NCBI RefSeq assembly: GCF_019130065.1
Contig: NZ_JAHSPG010000012.1
Span: 62,001-126,000, forward strand
Direction: 5' to 3'
Origin: Pinibacter aurantiacus
GTDB lineage: Bacteria > Bacteroidota > Bacteroidia > Chitinophagales > Chitinophagaceae
Length of the DNA: 64,000 nt
Position 1 is the first letter of the stretch. Each line of letters begins with the position of its first letter. Below, one piece after another: positions 43,116 to 50,705 of this stretch. The translations under genes were made by a program, and so were the position numbers. The notes under the pieces were generated by a model. It searched no databases. It was not told where the DNA came from and saw only the letters and a list, made by a program, of their open reading frames with translations.

Positions 43116-45533
43116 ATGAAAAAACTGAGGCACGCCAGACCGGTCATTATTTTTATTTTATTGTGCATCACTCTGCAAAAGAGTTTCGCACAACACAATC
43201 TTTCTCCTGAAGACTCTATTCGCAAAGCACAAATTCGCGATTCAATAGCGCTGAAGCAGCAGGCAGATACTGCAGTTTCTAAAATTGCCAGCAAGATTGA
43301 AACATACACGTTCACGATATCGAGATCATCCAACTATTTTAAACGAAGAATGGATACCACAAAAATTGCGGCTGGTATTCCATCGATAGAAAAAAGCCTT
43401 ACGTTCTTCAAAAATCGACTCGATAAAAATGATGCGGAAATGAACCTCCGCAACCTCAACACATTTACCATCATGTTGCAGGAAATCGGTTCAAAGTTGG
43501 CCGACTGGCAAAAAAGCCTGGCTGATTACTCCGACCAGATCGTTAAAAGCAACCAGGAGGTGAAAAAGATAGTTAACGATGGTACTTTAAAACTAAGCAT
43601 TCCTGATACTTCGTTAAGCAGACAAGTTCAAAATGTGTTGAGAAAAGCACACAATCTTGACTCTGTACAACAGCAGGCCATCACACGCATCAACCTGATG
43701 AAGAACAAGGTCTCGATCAGCAACTTGTTGATAAGCGACATGATGTCTGACCTTAATTTCCGCACAACATCGTTCAAAACCGCAATGTGGGGAAAGGAAG
43801 AAGAACCGCTGTATAGCATAAGACCGTCTGATTACAAACAATCTTTGTGGGATGTAATTACGAGCACCTTTACGAGGTCGATCCGCGTTTTTAATATTTA
43901 TGTCGCTGGAAGCTGGGACACTCGCAGCATTAACCTGCTGGTCTTGTTTGCTTTCCTCAGCTGGTGCTGGTTCAACTACAGACGCGTTAAAAAATATGCT
44001 GATGCTGAAAAAATACTTGGACCGCTGCATTTTCTGAATCATTCAGTAATAATATCCTGCCTCACTGCCTTTTTATGTGTGGGACCATTCATGTATCCTA
44101 ATCCACCAATGGTGTACATGCACGTAAATGAAGTGATCAGGTTGCTTTTGATAACGTATCTGCTGATGCCGTTCTTTACGCCTTCGGCAAAAACAAACTG
44201 GATCATCATGTCGATACTATGGCTTTTCTTTGCCTTGGATGATCTCTTCCTGGAATCTGCATTTGGAGAGCGTTTCTGGTTGATCATCGGAAGTACCGGA
44301 GTAGTATTGACATGCGTGAAAATGTTGCGTGAAAAAGAAGACATGTTTGTAAGACTGGATGAATCTCCTGTAAAAAAATCAATCACCATTCTTACATTTT
44401 CATTTGCTGCTTTATCAATAATATTCAATCTTACGGGACGTGTTACGCTTGCGAAAATATTCGGCATCACTGCAGTTCAAAGTTTCATTTTCACCTTTAC
44501 GCTGAAAGCATTCAGCACTATTATTTTAGAAGCGGTATATCTGCAGTCCAAATCATTGCGTGAAAGCAGGTTCTCGGAGTTTCTTGTGTATGATGAATTA
44601 AAAACAAAATTGAGAAGAGCGCTTTGGATCATCACAGGCATTCTGTTTTTGATCGCTTTCACGAAAAGCCTCACCATGTATGATTCGCTCTTCAAATTTA
44701 TTGACTGGTTCTTTAACAAAACGCGTTCCATTGGCAACATGCAGTTTAGCTTTATGAGCATCGCCATTTTTGTATTTGTTATTTGGATATCCTCTATCAT
44801 TTCGCAATTCATCAATTTCTTTTTCGGCAGCAAGCTCAATGACAATACCAACAAGAGAAGCAACATAGGTTCTGTGATGCTGCTGGTAAGGCTGGCTGTT
44901 TGGGCACTGGGCTTTATGATCGCCATCGCTGCCGCAGGTATTCCGCTTGATAAAATTTCCATCATGATCGGTGCCTTGGGTGTTGGTATCGGTTTTGGTT
45001 TGCAAAACATTGTTAACAACCTTGTATCAGGAATTATTCTCGCATTTGAGAGACCCATCCAGGTGGGCGATTATATTGAAATAGACGGGCGTGCAGGAAC
45101 GGTTAAAGAAATAGGCGTTCGCTCGAGCAAGATCAGCAACGCCGATGGTGCGGACATCATTGTGCCGAACGGAGACATGCTCTCAAAACACCTTATCAAC
45201 TGGACGCTGCACAACCGAAACAAACGCATGGAAATCGTCATAGGCATTGCTTACGAGGCTGATGTACGCAAAGCACAAGAGATCATTGAAAACGTTTTGA
45301 AAAACAACAGCAAGGTGATGCAATCGCCTGCCTCTTCTGTACTGCTAAATAATTTCGGCAACAGCTCTGTAGATTTTAAGATCAATTTCTGGTCCTACGA
45401 CCTTTCTGATGCAGGCACTTTACGCAGCAACATAATGATTGAAATTTTCGAACAATTTGCCAAAGCAGGCATTGAAATTCCATATCCAAAACAGGATGTT
45501 TACATTAAAGGAATCGAGGGCGGAAAGTTGTGA
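43116..45533 (+). CDS. MscS-family mechanosensitive ion channel, large periplasmic N-terminus
   Basis: An 805-residue protein from MKKLRHARPVIIFILLC (signal peptide, cleavage after SFA). Residues about 30-250 are a charged coiled-coil periplasmic region; about 275-570 carry several transmembrane helices; the MscS pore helix and beta domain are IGALGVGIGFGLQNIVNNLV (about 635-654) and ERPIQVGDYIEIDGRAGTVKEIG; the alpha-beta C-terminus ends PYPKQDVYIKG. It resembles the long MscK/YbiO-like channels that release solutes on hypo-osmotic shock. The stop codon lies in a GTTATGAG repeat. Confidence 0.92.
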   Translation: MKKLRHARPVIIFILLCITLQKSFAQHNLSPEDSIRKAQIRDSIALKQQADTAVSKIASKIETYTFTISRSSNYFKRRMDTTKIAAGIPSIEKSLTFFKNRLDKNDAEMNLRNLNTFTIMLQEIGSKLADWQKSLADYSDQIVKSNQEVKKIVNDGTLKLSIPDTSLSRQVQNVLRKAHNLDSVQQQAITRINLMKNKVSISNLLISDMMSDLNFRTTSFKTAMWGKEEEPLYSIRPSDYKQSLWDVITSTFTRSIRVFNIYVAGSWDTRSINLLVLFAFLSWCWFNYRRVKKYADAEKILGPLHFLNHSVIISCLTAFLCVGPFMYPNPPMVYMHVNEVIRLLLITYLLMPFFTPSAKTNWIIMSILWLFFALDDLFLESAFGERFWLIIGSTGVVLTCVKMLREKEDMFVRLDESPVKKSITILTFSFAALSIIFNLTGRVTLAKIFGITAVQSFIFTFTLKAFSTIILEAVYLQSKSLRESRFSEFLVYDELKTKLRRALWIITGILFLIAFTKSLTMYDSLFKFIDWFFNKTRSIGNMQFSFMSIAIFVFVIWISSIISQFINFFFGSKLNDNTNKRSNIGSVMLLVRLAVWALGFMIAIAAAGIPLDKISIMIGALGVGIGFGLQNIVNNLVSGIILAFERPIQVGDYIEIDGRAGTVKEIGVRSSKISNADGADIIVPNGDMLSKHLINWTLHNRNKRMEIVIGIAYEADVRKAQEIIENVLKNNSKVMQSPASSVLLNNFGNSSVDFKINFWSYDLSDAGTLRSNIMIEIFEQFAKAGIEIPYPKQDVYIKGIEGGKL

Positions 45534-45621
45534 GTTATGAGTAGTGAGTTATGAGTAAGGGAACGCGAAACTTATAACTCACTACATCCTACTCAAAACC
45601 CATAACTCAAAACTCAAAACT
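45534..45621. repeat. Intergenic inverted repeat, GAGTTATGAGTA-unit arms
   Basis: Left arm 45528-45558 (GTTGTGAGTTATGAGTAG...), right side 45571-45621 (ACTTATAACTCACTAC and further ATAACTCAAAAC units). It fills the gap between the MscS and acetyltransferase genes, and the MscS TGA is in the left arm. Confidence 0.8.
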
Positions 45622-45623
45622 AA

Positions 45624-46151
45624 ATGACCATAAACTGCGGAACATTCATCCTCCGTTATTTACATACCGACGATGCGGAGAGCATTGCACGGTATGCAAA
45701 TAATATCAAGATCAAAAACAATCTCCGGGATAGTTTTCCGCATCCTTATACTATTGAAGATGCAAGAATTTTTCTTTCACGAAAAAAAGTACTCCCGACA
45801 GAATTAGCGATCGAGTACAATGGTGAATGCATTGGTGTTATTGGCATTATTTTACAGGAAGATATTTATCGCAAAAATGCAGAATTCGGTTACTGGCTGG
45901 CAGAGCCTTTTTGGGGAAAGGGGATAATGACCACAGCCGCCAAACATGCGATCCCACATTTCTTCAAGACATTTAATCTCGAACGTCTGTTTGCTTGTGT
46001 GTTTGAATGGAACGCCGGGTCTATGAAAGTGCTTGAAAACGCCGGATTCAAATTTGACTGCATTTTTGAAAAATCTATTTTCAAGAACAATCAACTAATC
46101 AATGAACATAGGTACAGCTTGTTGAGAAAAGACTCGAATATTTACCACTAA
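45624..46151 (+). CDS. GNAT-family N-acetyltransferase (RimJ/RimL-like)
   Basis: A 175-residue acetyltransferase: LRYLHTDDAESIARYAN near the start, GVIGIILQEDIYRKNAEFGYW (about 72-92), FWGKGIMTTAAKHAI (acetyl-CoA pyrophosphate loop, about 96-110) and VFEWNAGSMKVLENAGFKFD (motif B, about 125-144). It transfers acetyl from acetyl-CoA to an amino group, either a protein N-terminus or a small molecule. The final Tyr-His-stop is encoded by the first unit of a CACTAAG repeat arm. Confidence 0.88.
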   Translation: MTINCGTFILRYLHTDDAESIARYANNIKIKNNLRDSFPHPYTIEDARIFLSRKKVLPTELAIEYNGECIGVIGIILQEDIYRKNAEFGYWLAEPFWGKGIMTTAAKHAIPHFFKTFNLERLFACVFEWNAGSMKVLENAGFKFDCIFEKSIFKNNQLINEHRYSLLRKDSNIYH

Positions 46152-46186
46152 GCCACTAAGGGCACTAAGTTTCACTAAGGGCCTAT
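46141..46186. repeat. Solo CACTAAGG arm
   Basis: TTTACCACTAAGCCACTAAG and further CACTAAGTTTCACTAAGG units follow the acetyltransferase directly and contain its TAA stop (46149-46151). No complementary arm follows; a GAGACGC element lies there instead. Confidence 0.75.
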
Positions 46187-46211
46187 CATCATCGCTGTTA
46201 GAAATAATTTC

Positions 46212-46338
46212 GAATCCCAGTAGAGACGCATTGAATGCGTCTCTTGTATACATTGAATCCGTCTCTTTTGTATCAGGATGTCGTTGCATTTTTATCAATT
46301 GAACGACATAAGAGAGACGCGTTGAACGCGTCTCTACT
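46212..46338. repeat. GTAGAGACGC palindromes
   Basis: A hairpin AGAGACGCATTGAATGCGTCTCT (about 46213-46235, described as AGAGACGCAT / ATGCGTCTCT) and a second, AGAGACGCGTTGAACGCGTCTCT (about 46313-46335), bracket a degenerate third (CCGTCTCTTTTG). The second contains the TAG stop of the minus-strand gene ending at 46334. Related hairpins lie at 52733-52903. Confidence 0.82.
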
Positions 46339-47302
46339 TCGCATTCGTTATCGCTACCACCGGCTTTCCTTTCATTTTATAGTACTTGCCATCGAAAGAA
46401 TATCGTTTTTCAATTACAAAATCGAAGGAGGTTTTATTCTTAATGAACGACGCTATTTCGTAAGGACCATTGTATAACTCGTCTTCTTCATTTTCATTTC
46501 TGTGGTAATATCCTTTTGTAGTGATGATGATATCTATAAAATATTGTTTCTTGCTGTCATTGTCAACTTTGATCGAGCTCTTCCACGAGGTTTCACCTTT
46601 ATCTGTATTTGTCAGTTCGTATTGCCCTGTGGCGAGAATGGGACGGTATTTACCGCCAGTCCCAGCAATGAGAAACAACATGCCTTCAAATGGACCGCCC
46701 GCGCCACCATTTCGATGCAGAACGGTAAAAGCGTATTGGTCCTCGCCTATAACAAGCGGCAATGGTTTTGGAGAACTTGCAAATGAACCAAAGGCAGCAA
46801 TAGCTGGTTGAAAAGATCTCATTTGCCAGCTGCCGTCCATTTTGGCAAACTTTGCAAGCCCAAGGAGACCACCTGTAAAGCGTCCTGTTTGCGCTCCATC
46901 TTCATCATATGCCGAATGATTGAAGGCAAGTATCTTGTATTCGTTGCCTTTTGTGTCCTTGTAGTGGATCACATCTATTAATCTTGTAGCAACGCCGTTT
47001 TTATAAGGAAATAGCTGATCTCCTTCTACCCCATTCACGTCGGTGTAAGTTGCAGGTTTGCATTTTTTACATTCCCAACTTATAAAAGTATTCTTGTAAT
47101 CTTTACTTGATAAATTGTACAATTTACCCGGGAAAAGTTTCAGCATTACTTTCATCGCATCGAGCGAGTCGGAAGGAATGATCAACATCCGCTGATCGTA
47201 AAAAACGGTGTCGCTGATGTTCTTTTTTTCAATACGGACCTCTTGGCCAAAGCTATTTACAGTAAACAATACGGAAAGGAAAAGGGACAGGATTAAACGC
47301 AT
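46334..47302 (-). CDS. Secreted protein of unknown function
   Basis: A 322-residue protein with signal peptide MRLILSLFLSVLFTVNSFGQ. The body is beta-rich with two Cys pairs in one place (WECKKCKPATY near residue 78), a Gly-rich HRNGGAGGPFEGM near 195 and EDELYNGPYEI near 285. I recognise no domain. Periplasmic or outer-membrane location is inferred from the signal. It is divergent from the exonuclease gene and its stop is supplied by a GAGACGC hairpin. Confidence 0.7.
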   Translation of the reverse strand: MRLILSLFLSVLFTVNSFGQEVRIEKKNISDTVFYDQRMLIIPSDSLDAMKVMLKLFPGKLYNLSSKDYKNTFISWECKKCKPATYTDVNGVEGDQLFPYKNGVATRLIDVIHYKDTKGNEYKILAFNHSAYDEDGAQTGRFTGGLLGLAKFAKMDGSWQMRSFQPAIAAFGSFASSPKPLPLVIGEDQYAFTVLHRNGGAGGPFEGMLFLIAGTGGKYRPILATGQYELTNTDKGETSWKSSIKVDNDSKKQYFIDIIITTKGYYHRNENEEDELYNGPYEIASFIKNKTSFDFVIEKRYSFDGKYYKMKGKPVVAITNAK

Positions 47303-47426
47303 GGATTTGAAAATTTAAGTCAAAACAATTTTTTAACTTCGCCTACATCATTTTGACGACGTAAATTAAATTAGTGAATGATTTTTAGCAAGAAAAAAAT
47401 CATTAAAAGTGAGAATGTTTTGAGTC

Positions 47427-48749
47427 ATGTATGCGATAGTAGATATAGAAACAACCGGTGGATTTGCAAATGGTAATGGCATTACAGAAATTGCCATTAT
47501 ACTGCACAACGGAATGGAGGTGGAAGGAAAGTTTCAAACGCTGATCAATCCTAACCAAAGGATTCCGCATTTCATTACTGTGCTTACAGGCATCGATAAT
47601 TTTATGGTGTCCGATGCACCAACCTTTGAAGATGTTGCCGAAAATGTTTTCAATCTACTCTCTAATCGCATTTTTGTTGCCCACAACGTAAACTTCGATT
47701 ACTCTTTTATTAAACACCAGCTGCAGGCTTGCGGATATGAGCTTAATGCGAAAAAACTTTGCACCGTTCGCATGGCCCGCAAGGTGATTCCGGGGCTGCC
47801 AAGTTATAGCCTGGGCAATCTTTGCCGCTCACTAGGCATTACTATAGAAGGCAGGCATAGAGCCTACGGCGATGCAGCTGCAACTGCCATGCTGTTTGAA
47901 AAAATTCTTGCAGGCGACTCAGAAGGACATGTTGCCAAAATGCTGAAAGGCAAAAACAAAGAACAGTATTTGCCAACGCATTTGCCCACTTATTACATTG
48001 AGCAGTTGCCGATGATGCCCGGCGTCTATTACTTTCATGATTCAAAAGGAAAGATCATTTACGTAGGCAAGGCTACCAATTTGCAGAAGCGTGTGAAGAG
48101 TCATTTTTCTAACAACGATGGTGGCAAACGCAAACAGGATCTTTTACGAAAAGTTTACAGCATTACACATAAAGAATGCTCGAGCGAACTGGTTGCACTG
48201 ATTCTTGAAAGTATTGAAATAAGAAAACTATGGCCAGAGTTTAACCGCAGTCAGAAAGGGTTTCATCAATCATATGGGTTGTATACTTACGAAGATCGAA
48301 AAGGATATGTGCGTTTTGCAATAGAAAAAAAGAAACAACATTTAAATCCGTTGTACACTTTTAATCTGTTGTACGAAGGACAAACTTTGTTAAGAAAAAT
48401 GGCAGAAGAGTTTGAACTCAATGAGCGTTTATGCTTTGGCACTATAAATGATTATGACGACATTATAGAAACCGCTTCCTTGCACAATGAAAAAGTATTG
48501 AAGGCAATCACCGCATTACATGAGCAGTTGCCCACCTTCGCCATATTTGACGGCACTTACAACCACTCTTCCATCCTGCTTATGAATAAAGGCAAATTCG
48601 GCGGCATTGCGCTCAAAGGAGAATTTGGCGAGGACATTACGCTGGAACAATTGAAGGAACGGGTAACTCCACACCCCGACAACGATTACATCCGCGGCTT
48701 GATTTATCAATACGCAGAAAAATATCCGGAGAGGAAAATACTTTTTTAA
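47427..48749 (+). CDS. DEDDh exonuclease fused to GIY-YIG nuclease (PolIII epsilon/UvrC-like)
   Basis: A 440-residue two-nuclease protein. Residues 1-165 are a DEDDh 3'-5' exonuclease: IVDIETTGG (Asp-Glu), VAHNVNFDYSF, and GRHRAYGDAAATAMLF with His and Asp. Residues about 195-285 are a GIY-YIG domain: MPGVYYFHDSKGKIIYVGKA (split: 198-217), NLQKRVKSHF, and a Glu later (LILESIEIR). The C-terminal 150 residues are unassigned. Fusions of an epsilon-like exonuclease to a UvrC N-terminal type endonuclease are known and are thought to act in DNA repair. A hairpin (AATGATTTTT / AAAAATCATT, about 47377-47404) lies before the start. Confidence 0.88.
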   Translation: MYAIVDIETTGGFANGNGITEIAIILHNGMEVEGKFQTLINPNQRIPHFITVLTGIDNFMVSDAPTFEDVAENVFNLLSNRIFVAHNVNFDYSFIKHQLQACGYELNAKKLCTVRMARKVIPGLPSYSLGNLCRSLGITIEGRHRAYGDAAATAMLFEKILAGDSEGHVAKMLKGKNKEQYLPTHLPTYYIEQLPMMPGVYYFHDSKGKIIYVGKATNLQKRVKSHFSNNDGGKRKQDLLRKVYSITHKECSSELVALILESIEIRKLWPEFNRSQKGFHQSYGLYTYEDRKGYVRFAIEKKKQHLNPLYTFNLLYEGQTLLRKMAEEFELNERLCFGTINDYDDIIETASLHNEKVLKAITALHEQLPTFAIFDGTYNHSSILLMNKGKFGGIALKGEFGEDITLEQLKERVTPHPDNDYIRGLIYQYAEKYPERKILF

Positions 48750-48750
48750 T

Positions 48751-48836
48751 GGAGAATTGAAAGTTGAGAATTGAGAAATAAAAAGAATCTCGCATTGTTT
48801 TTAACTCTCAACTCTCCATTTTCAACTCTCAATTAA
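48751..48836. repeat. Intergenic inverted repeat, AGTTGAGA-unit arms
   Basis: Left arm 48750-48777 (TGGAGAATTGAAAGTTGAG...), right arm 48801-48836 (AACTCTCAACTCTCCATT...). Loop about 25 bases. It directly follows the exonuclease stop. Confidence 0.82.
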
Positions 48837-48848
48837 ATGACGCGGTAA

Positions 48849-48945
48849 TGACCGGCAACAATCCTTAATAATATTCTGGAATTTACACTCTCACAGGTGA
48901 TGTAAATCATATTTAGAATTCCGGGGAGCTTGCTGCCGGCCGGTT
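48849..48945. other. Large imperfect hairpin, possible structured RNA
   Basis: CCGGCAACAA (48852-48861) can pair with TTGCTGCCGG (48930-48939 region), TGGAATTT with AGAATTCC, and AATTTAC with GTAAAT around a 15-base loop. It is built of unique sequence, unlike the iterated arms nearby, and lies beyond the terminator of the small membrane peptide gene. No function can be named. Confidence 0.4.
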
Positions 48946-48950
48946 TACCA

Positions 48951-48978
48951 TTAAAAATATAAGATAACAGAGTTATCT
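48951..48978 (-). terminator. Terminator of the 36-residue peptide gene
   Basis: On the minus strand AGATAAC-TCT-GTTATCT forms a perfect 7-bp hairpin directly after the stop codon, followed by TATATTTTTAA. Its exact fit to the end of a short frame supports that frame being a gene. Confidence 0.65.
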
Positions 48979-48979
48979 A

Positions 48980-49090
48980 CTACTGACTGCGCCAAGCTAA
49001 GTAAGTAATCAAAGTAAGAGAAGCATACAAAGCAATAACGATTAAAGCAATAGTGATTCCGTTAAGATGAATGTGGAAATTTCTTTTCAT
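48980..49090 (-). CDS. Putative 36-residue single-span membrane peptide
   Basis: MKRNFHIHLNGITIALIVIA starts the frame, which then continues with a hydrophobic stretch (LYASLTLITYLAW) and ends RSQ-stop. Basic N-terminus, one helix of about 22 residues at positions 11-33, charged C-terminus: a typical small inner-membrane peptide. The stop codon runs straight into a rho-independent terminator, and the region is otherwise free of genes. Similar short peptides often modulate transporters or oxidases, but I recognise no family. Confidence 0.55.
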   Translation of the reverse strand: MKRNFHIHLNGITIALIVIALYASLTLITYLAWRSQ

Positions 49091-49414
49091 AATGGGAGCT
49101 TTTAAAAGTTTAGAAAAATAAAATAAAACAGACTAAAATCTAGCTTCCACGGGATAGGAGATGTGAAGTATAGTTAAATAAAAGGGAGTGACGATCTGAT
49201 GCGATATTTCCGGTATAAAAGTACGAAAGTTTTTAAAACAACAAAATGTCAAACCATATTATTCAACGTTTTACAAAGTTTTTCACAAGATATCGTAATT
49301 CTACGCGTTTGGTAGACAAGACAAAATAACAAAGCAGAACGTTGCTTTTTTATGACCATTGTTAAGGCGGAGGAGGTTGTTTGCTGATAGTTGTTAGGCT
49401 GCCGGTAATCTCTC
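49091..49414. other. Intergenic region without recognised gene
   Basis: About 320 AT-rich bases between the small peptide gene and aat. I see no long frame, no repeat arm and no clear hairpin. The promoter of the small peptide probably lies in the first 150 bases, but no exact TAnnTTTG is visible. Confidence 0.5.
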
Positions 49415-50059
49415 TTACAGCAGCTCTTTCAGTAAATGCGTGAATGTTTTACGGGGAATCATCTCAGCGCCGAGGCTTTCCAAGTGTGAGGTGTGTATCT
49501 GGCAATCGATTAGTTGTACGCCTTCTTTCTTCAACTGCTCAACGTAGCTGATAAAGGCATACTTTGAAGCGTTACTCATTTTGCTGAACATGCTTTCTCC
49601 AAAGAAAACTTTTCCCATTCGAATGCCGTAGAGTCCGCCAACCAATTCACCATCACTCCATACTTCTGCGCTGTGTGCATAACCGAGCTGATGTAGTTGA
49701 TTATAAGCGAGTTCAACCTCGTTGGTAATCCAGGTTCCATTTTGCCCCTTGCGAGAAATGCTTTTGCAATGGCGTATCACTTCATTAAATGCCTGGTTGA
49801 TTGTAAATGAGAAAGCTTTTTTCCTGAAAAGCGCTTCCATGCTTTTGGAGATTTTAAGTTTGCCGGGAACTAGAACGAATCGTGGATCGGGGCACCACCA
49901 CAGGGGATATTCACCTTCGTACCAGGGAAAAATGCCTTGCTTATAAGCAGTCAGCAATCGTTCCACAGAAAGATCTCCGCCAATCGCCAATAAACCGTCC
50001 GGCTCTGATTCTTCAACGGGAGGAAAAACGATGTGTTTATCTAAGGCGAATACTGGCAT
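49415..50059 (-). CDS. aat: Leucyl/phenylalanyl-tRNA--protein transferase
   Basis: A 214-residue L/F-transferase: FPPVEESEPDGLLAIGGDLS (about 12-31), LLTAYKQGIFPWYE, PLWWCPDPRFVL (about 52-63), GTWITNEVELAYNQLHQLGYAHSAEVW (split; about 103-129), GGLYGIRMGKVFFGESMFS and a DCQIHTSHLESLGAEMIPR region near the C-terminus. It adds Leu or Phe to proteins with N-terminal Arg or Lys, creating primary destabilising residues. The next gene upstream encodes ClpS, the adaptor that recognises them, so the N-degron pathway is encoded together. Confidence 0.95.
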   Translation of the reverse strand: MPVFALDKHIVFPPVEESEPDGLLAIGGDLSVERLLTAYKQGIFPWYEGEYPLWWCPDPRFVLVPGKLKISKSMEALFRKKAFSFTINQAFNEVIRHCKSISRKGQNGTWITNEVELAYNQLHQLGYAHSAEVWSDGELVGGLYGIRMGKVFFGESMFSKMSNASKYAFISYVEQLKKEGVQLIDCQIHTSHLESLGAEMIPRKTFTHLLKELL

Positions 50060-50139
50060 AGGATGATTTGAGATTGGATATTTAAGATTTCTTGTGTTTA
50101 CTGTAAGGTTTGATTTATCAAAGCGCAGGGTTTATGTCA

Positions 50140-50235
50140 CCCGCATTTTCAATTTTCAACTTTCAATTTTCAATTTGTGCGGAATTTGCAATCACTATTT
50201 CTATGCACCAGCGCGAATGCGATTCGCCCCTACCG
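50140..50235. repeat. Solo AATTTTCAACTTTC arm plus GCGAATGCGATTCGCCCC palindrome
   Basis: TTTTCAATTTTCAACTTTCA and one more unit (50146-50175) matches the right outer arm beside csaA (15338-15362) closely. It is followed at about 50212-50235 by GCGAATGCGATTCGCCCCTACC, a relative of the palindrome at 2634-2652. In both places a TTGAAAATTGAAAAT-type arm and this palindrome are neighbours. Confidence 0.7.
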
Positions 50236-50535
50236 TACCGTTTCTTCCACCGTTGCACCAATGCCCCTGTCTGTGATCGCATCGCACAACGGTTTCAAAG
50301 TATCATATTCACCTTTCTTTACGGCGTACTTACCTTTCACATGAATGATCATGGCACATTGCTCTGCCTGCTCCACAGAATGTCCGCATACTTCCACAAG
50401 CGTTTCAATCACCCATTCAAAGGTGTTCACTTCATCGTTCCACACGATAAGCTGGTATGGTTCATCGACTGCCGTGAGTATATCTACATCCTCTTCTACA
50501 CGTGTGCTGGTGTCATCATTAAGGTAGAAATTCAT
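50230..50535 (-). CDS. clpS: ATP-dependent Clp protease adaptor ClpS
   Basis: A 101-residue adaptor from MNFYLNDDTST (an upstream Met adds six residues but lies in the promoter). YQLIVWNDEVNTFEWVIETL (about 32-51) has the conserved Asn-Asp-x-x-Thr/Asn-Phe pocket; VCGHSVEQAEQCAMIIHVKGK (about 54-74) carries the His and Met residues that bind the N-degron and ClpA/ClpC. It delivers substrates with N-terminal Leu, Phe, Tyr or Trp to the Clp protease. Neighbour of aat. Confidence 0.93.
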   Translation of the reverse strand: MNFYLNDDTSTRVEEDVDILTAVDEPYQLIVWNDEVNTFEWVIETLVEVCGHSVEQAEQCAMIIHVKGKYAVKKGEYDTLKPLCDAITDRGIGATVEETVR

Positions 50536-50550
50536 ACAGAATAATTTTGG

Positions 50551-50582
50551 CAAAATTATAAACTACTTTTAATACTGCACAA
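50551..50582 (-). promoter_or_regulatory. Promoter of clpS
   Basis: On the minus strand TAATTTTG (50551-50558) matches TAnnTTTG and a TTG (50580-50582) lies 21 bases upstream, in the position of a -33 element. The start codon follows 15 bases after the -7 element. Confidence 0.5.
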
Positions 50583-50705
50583 CTTTCACAAAGGATTAGT
50601 TTCCACTACATTAATCGTATTTTTTATATTACGTATATTGCGTATCGACGCATTGCTGCCTGTGATACAACGGTACCGAAATTCAAAACAACCTATGATC
50701 TGCCC

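Noticed and set aside
44477-45058. 193-residue open frame antisense to the MscS gene
   Set aside because: It lies wholly inside a well-supported gene, has no recognisable domain, and follows the codon pattern of the sense strand.
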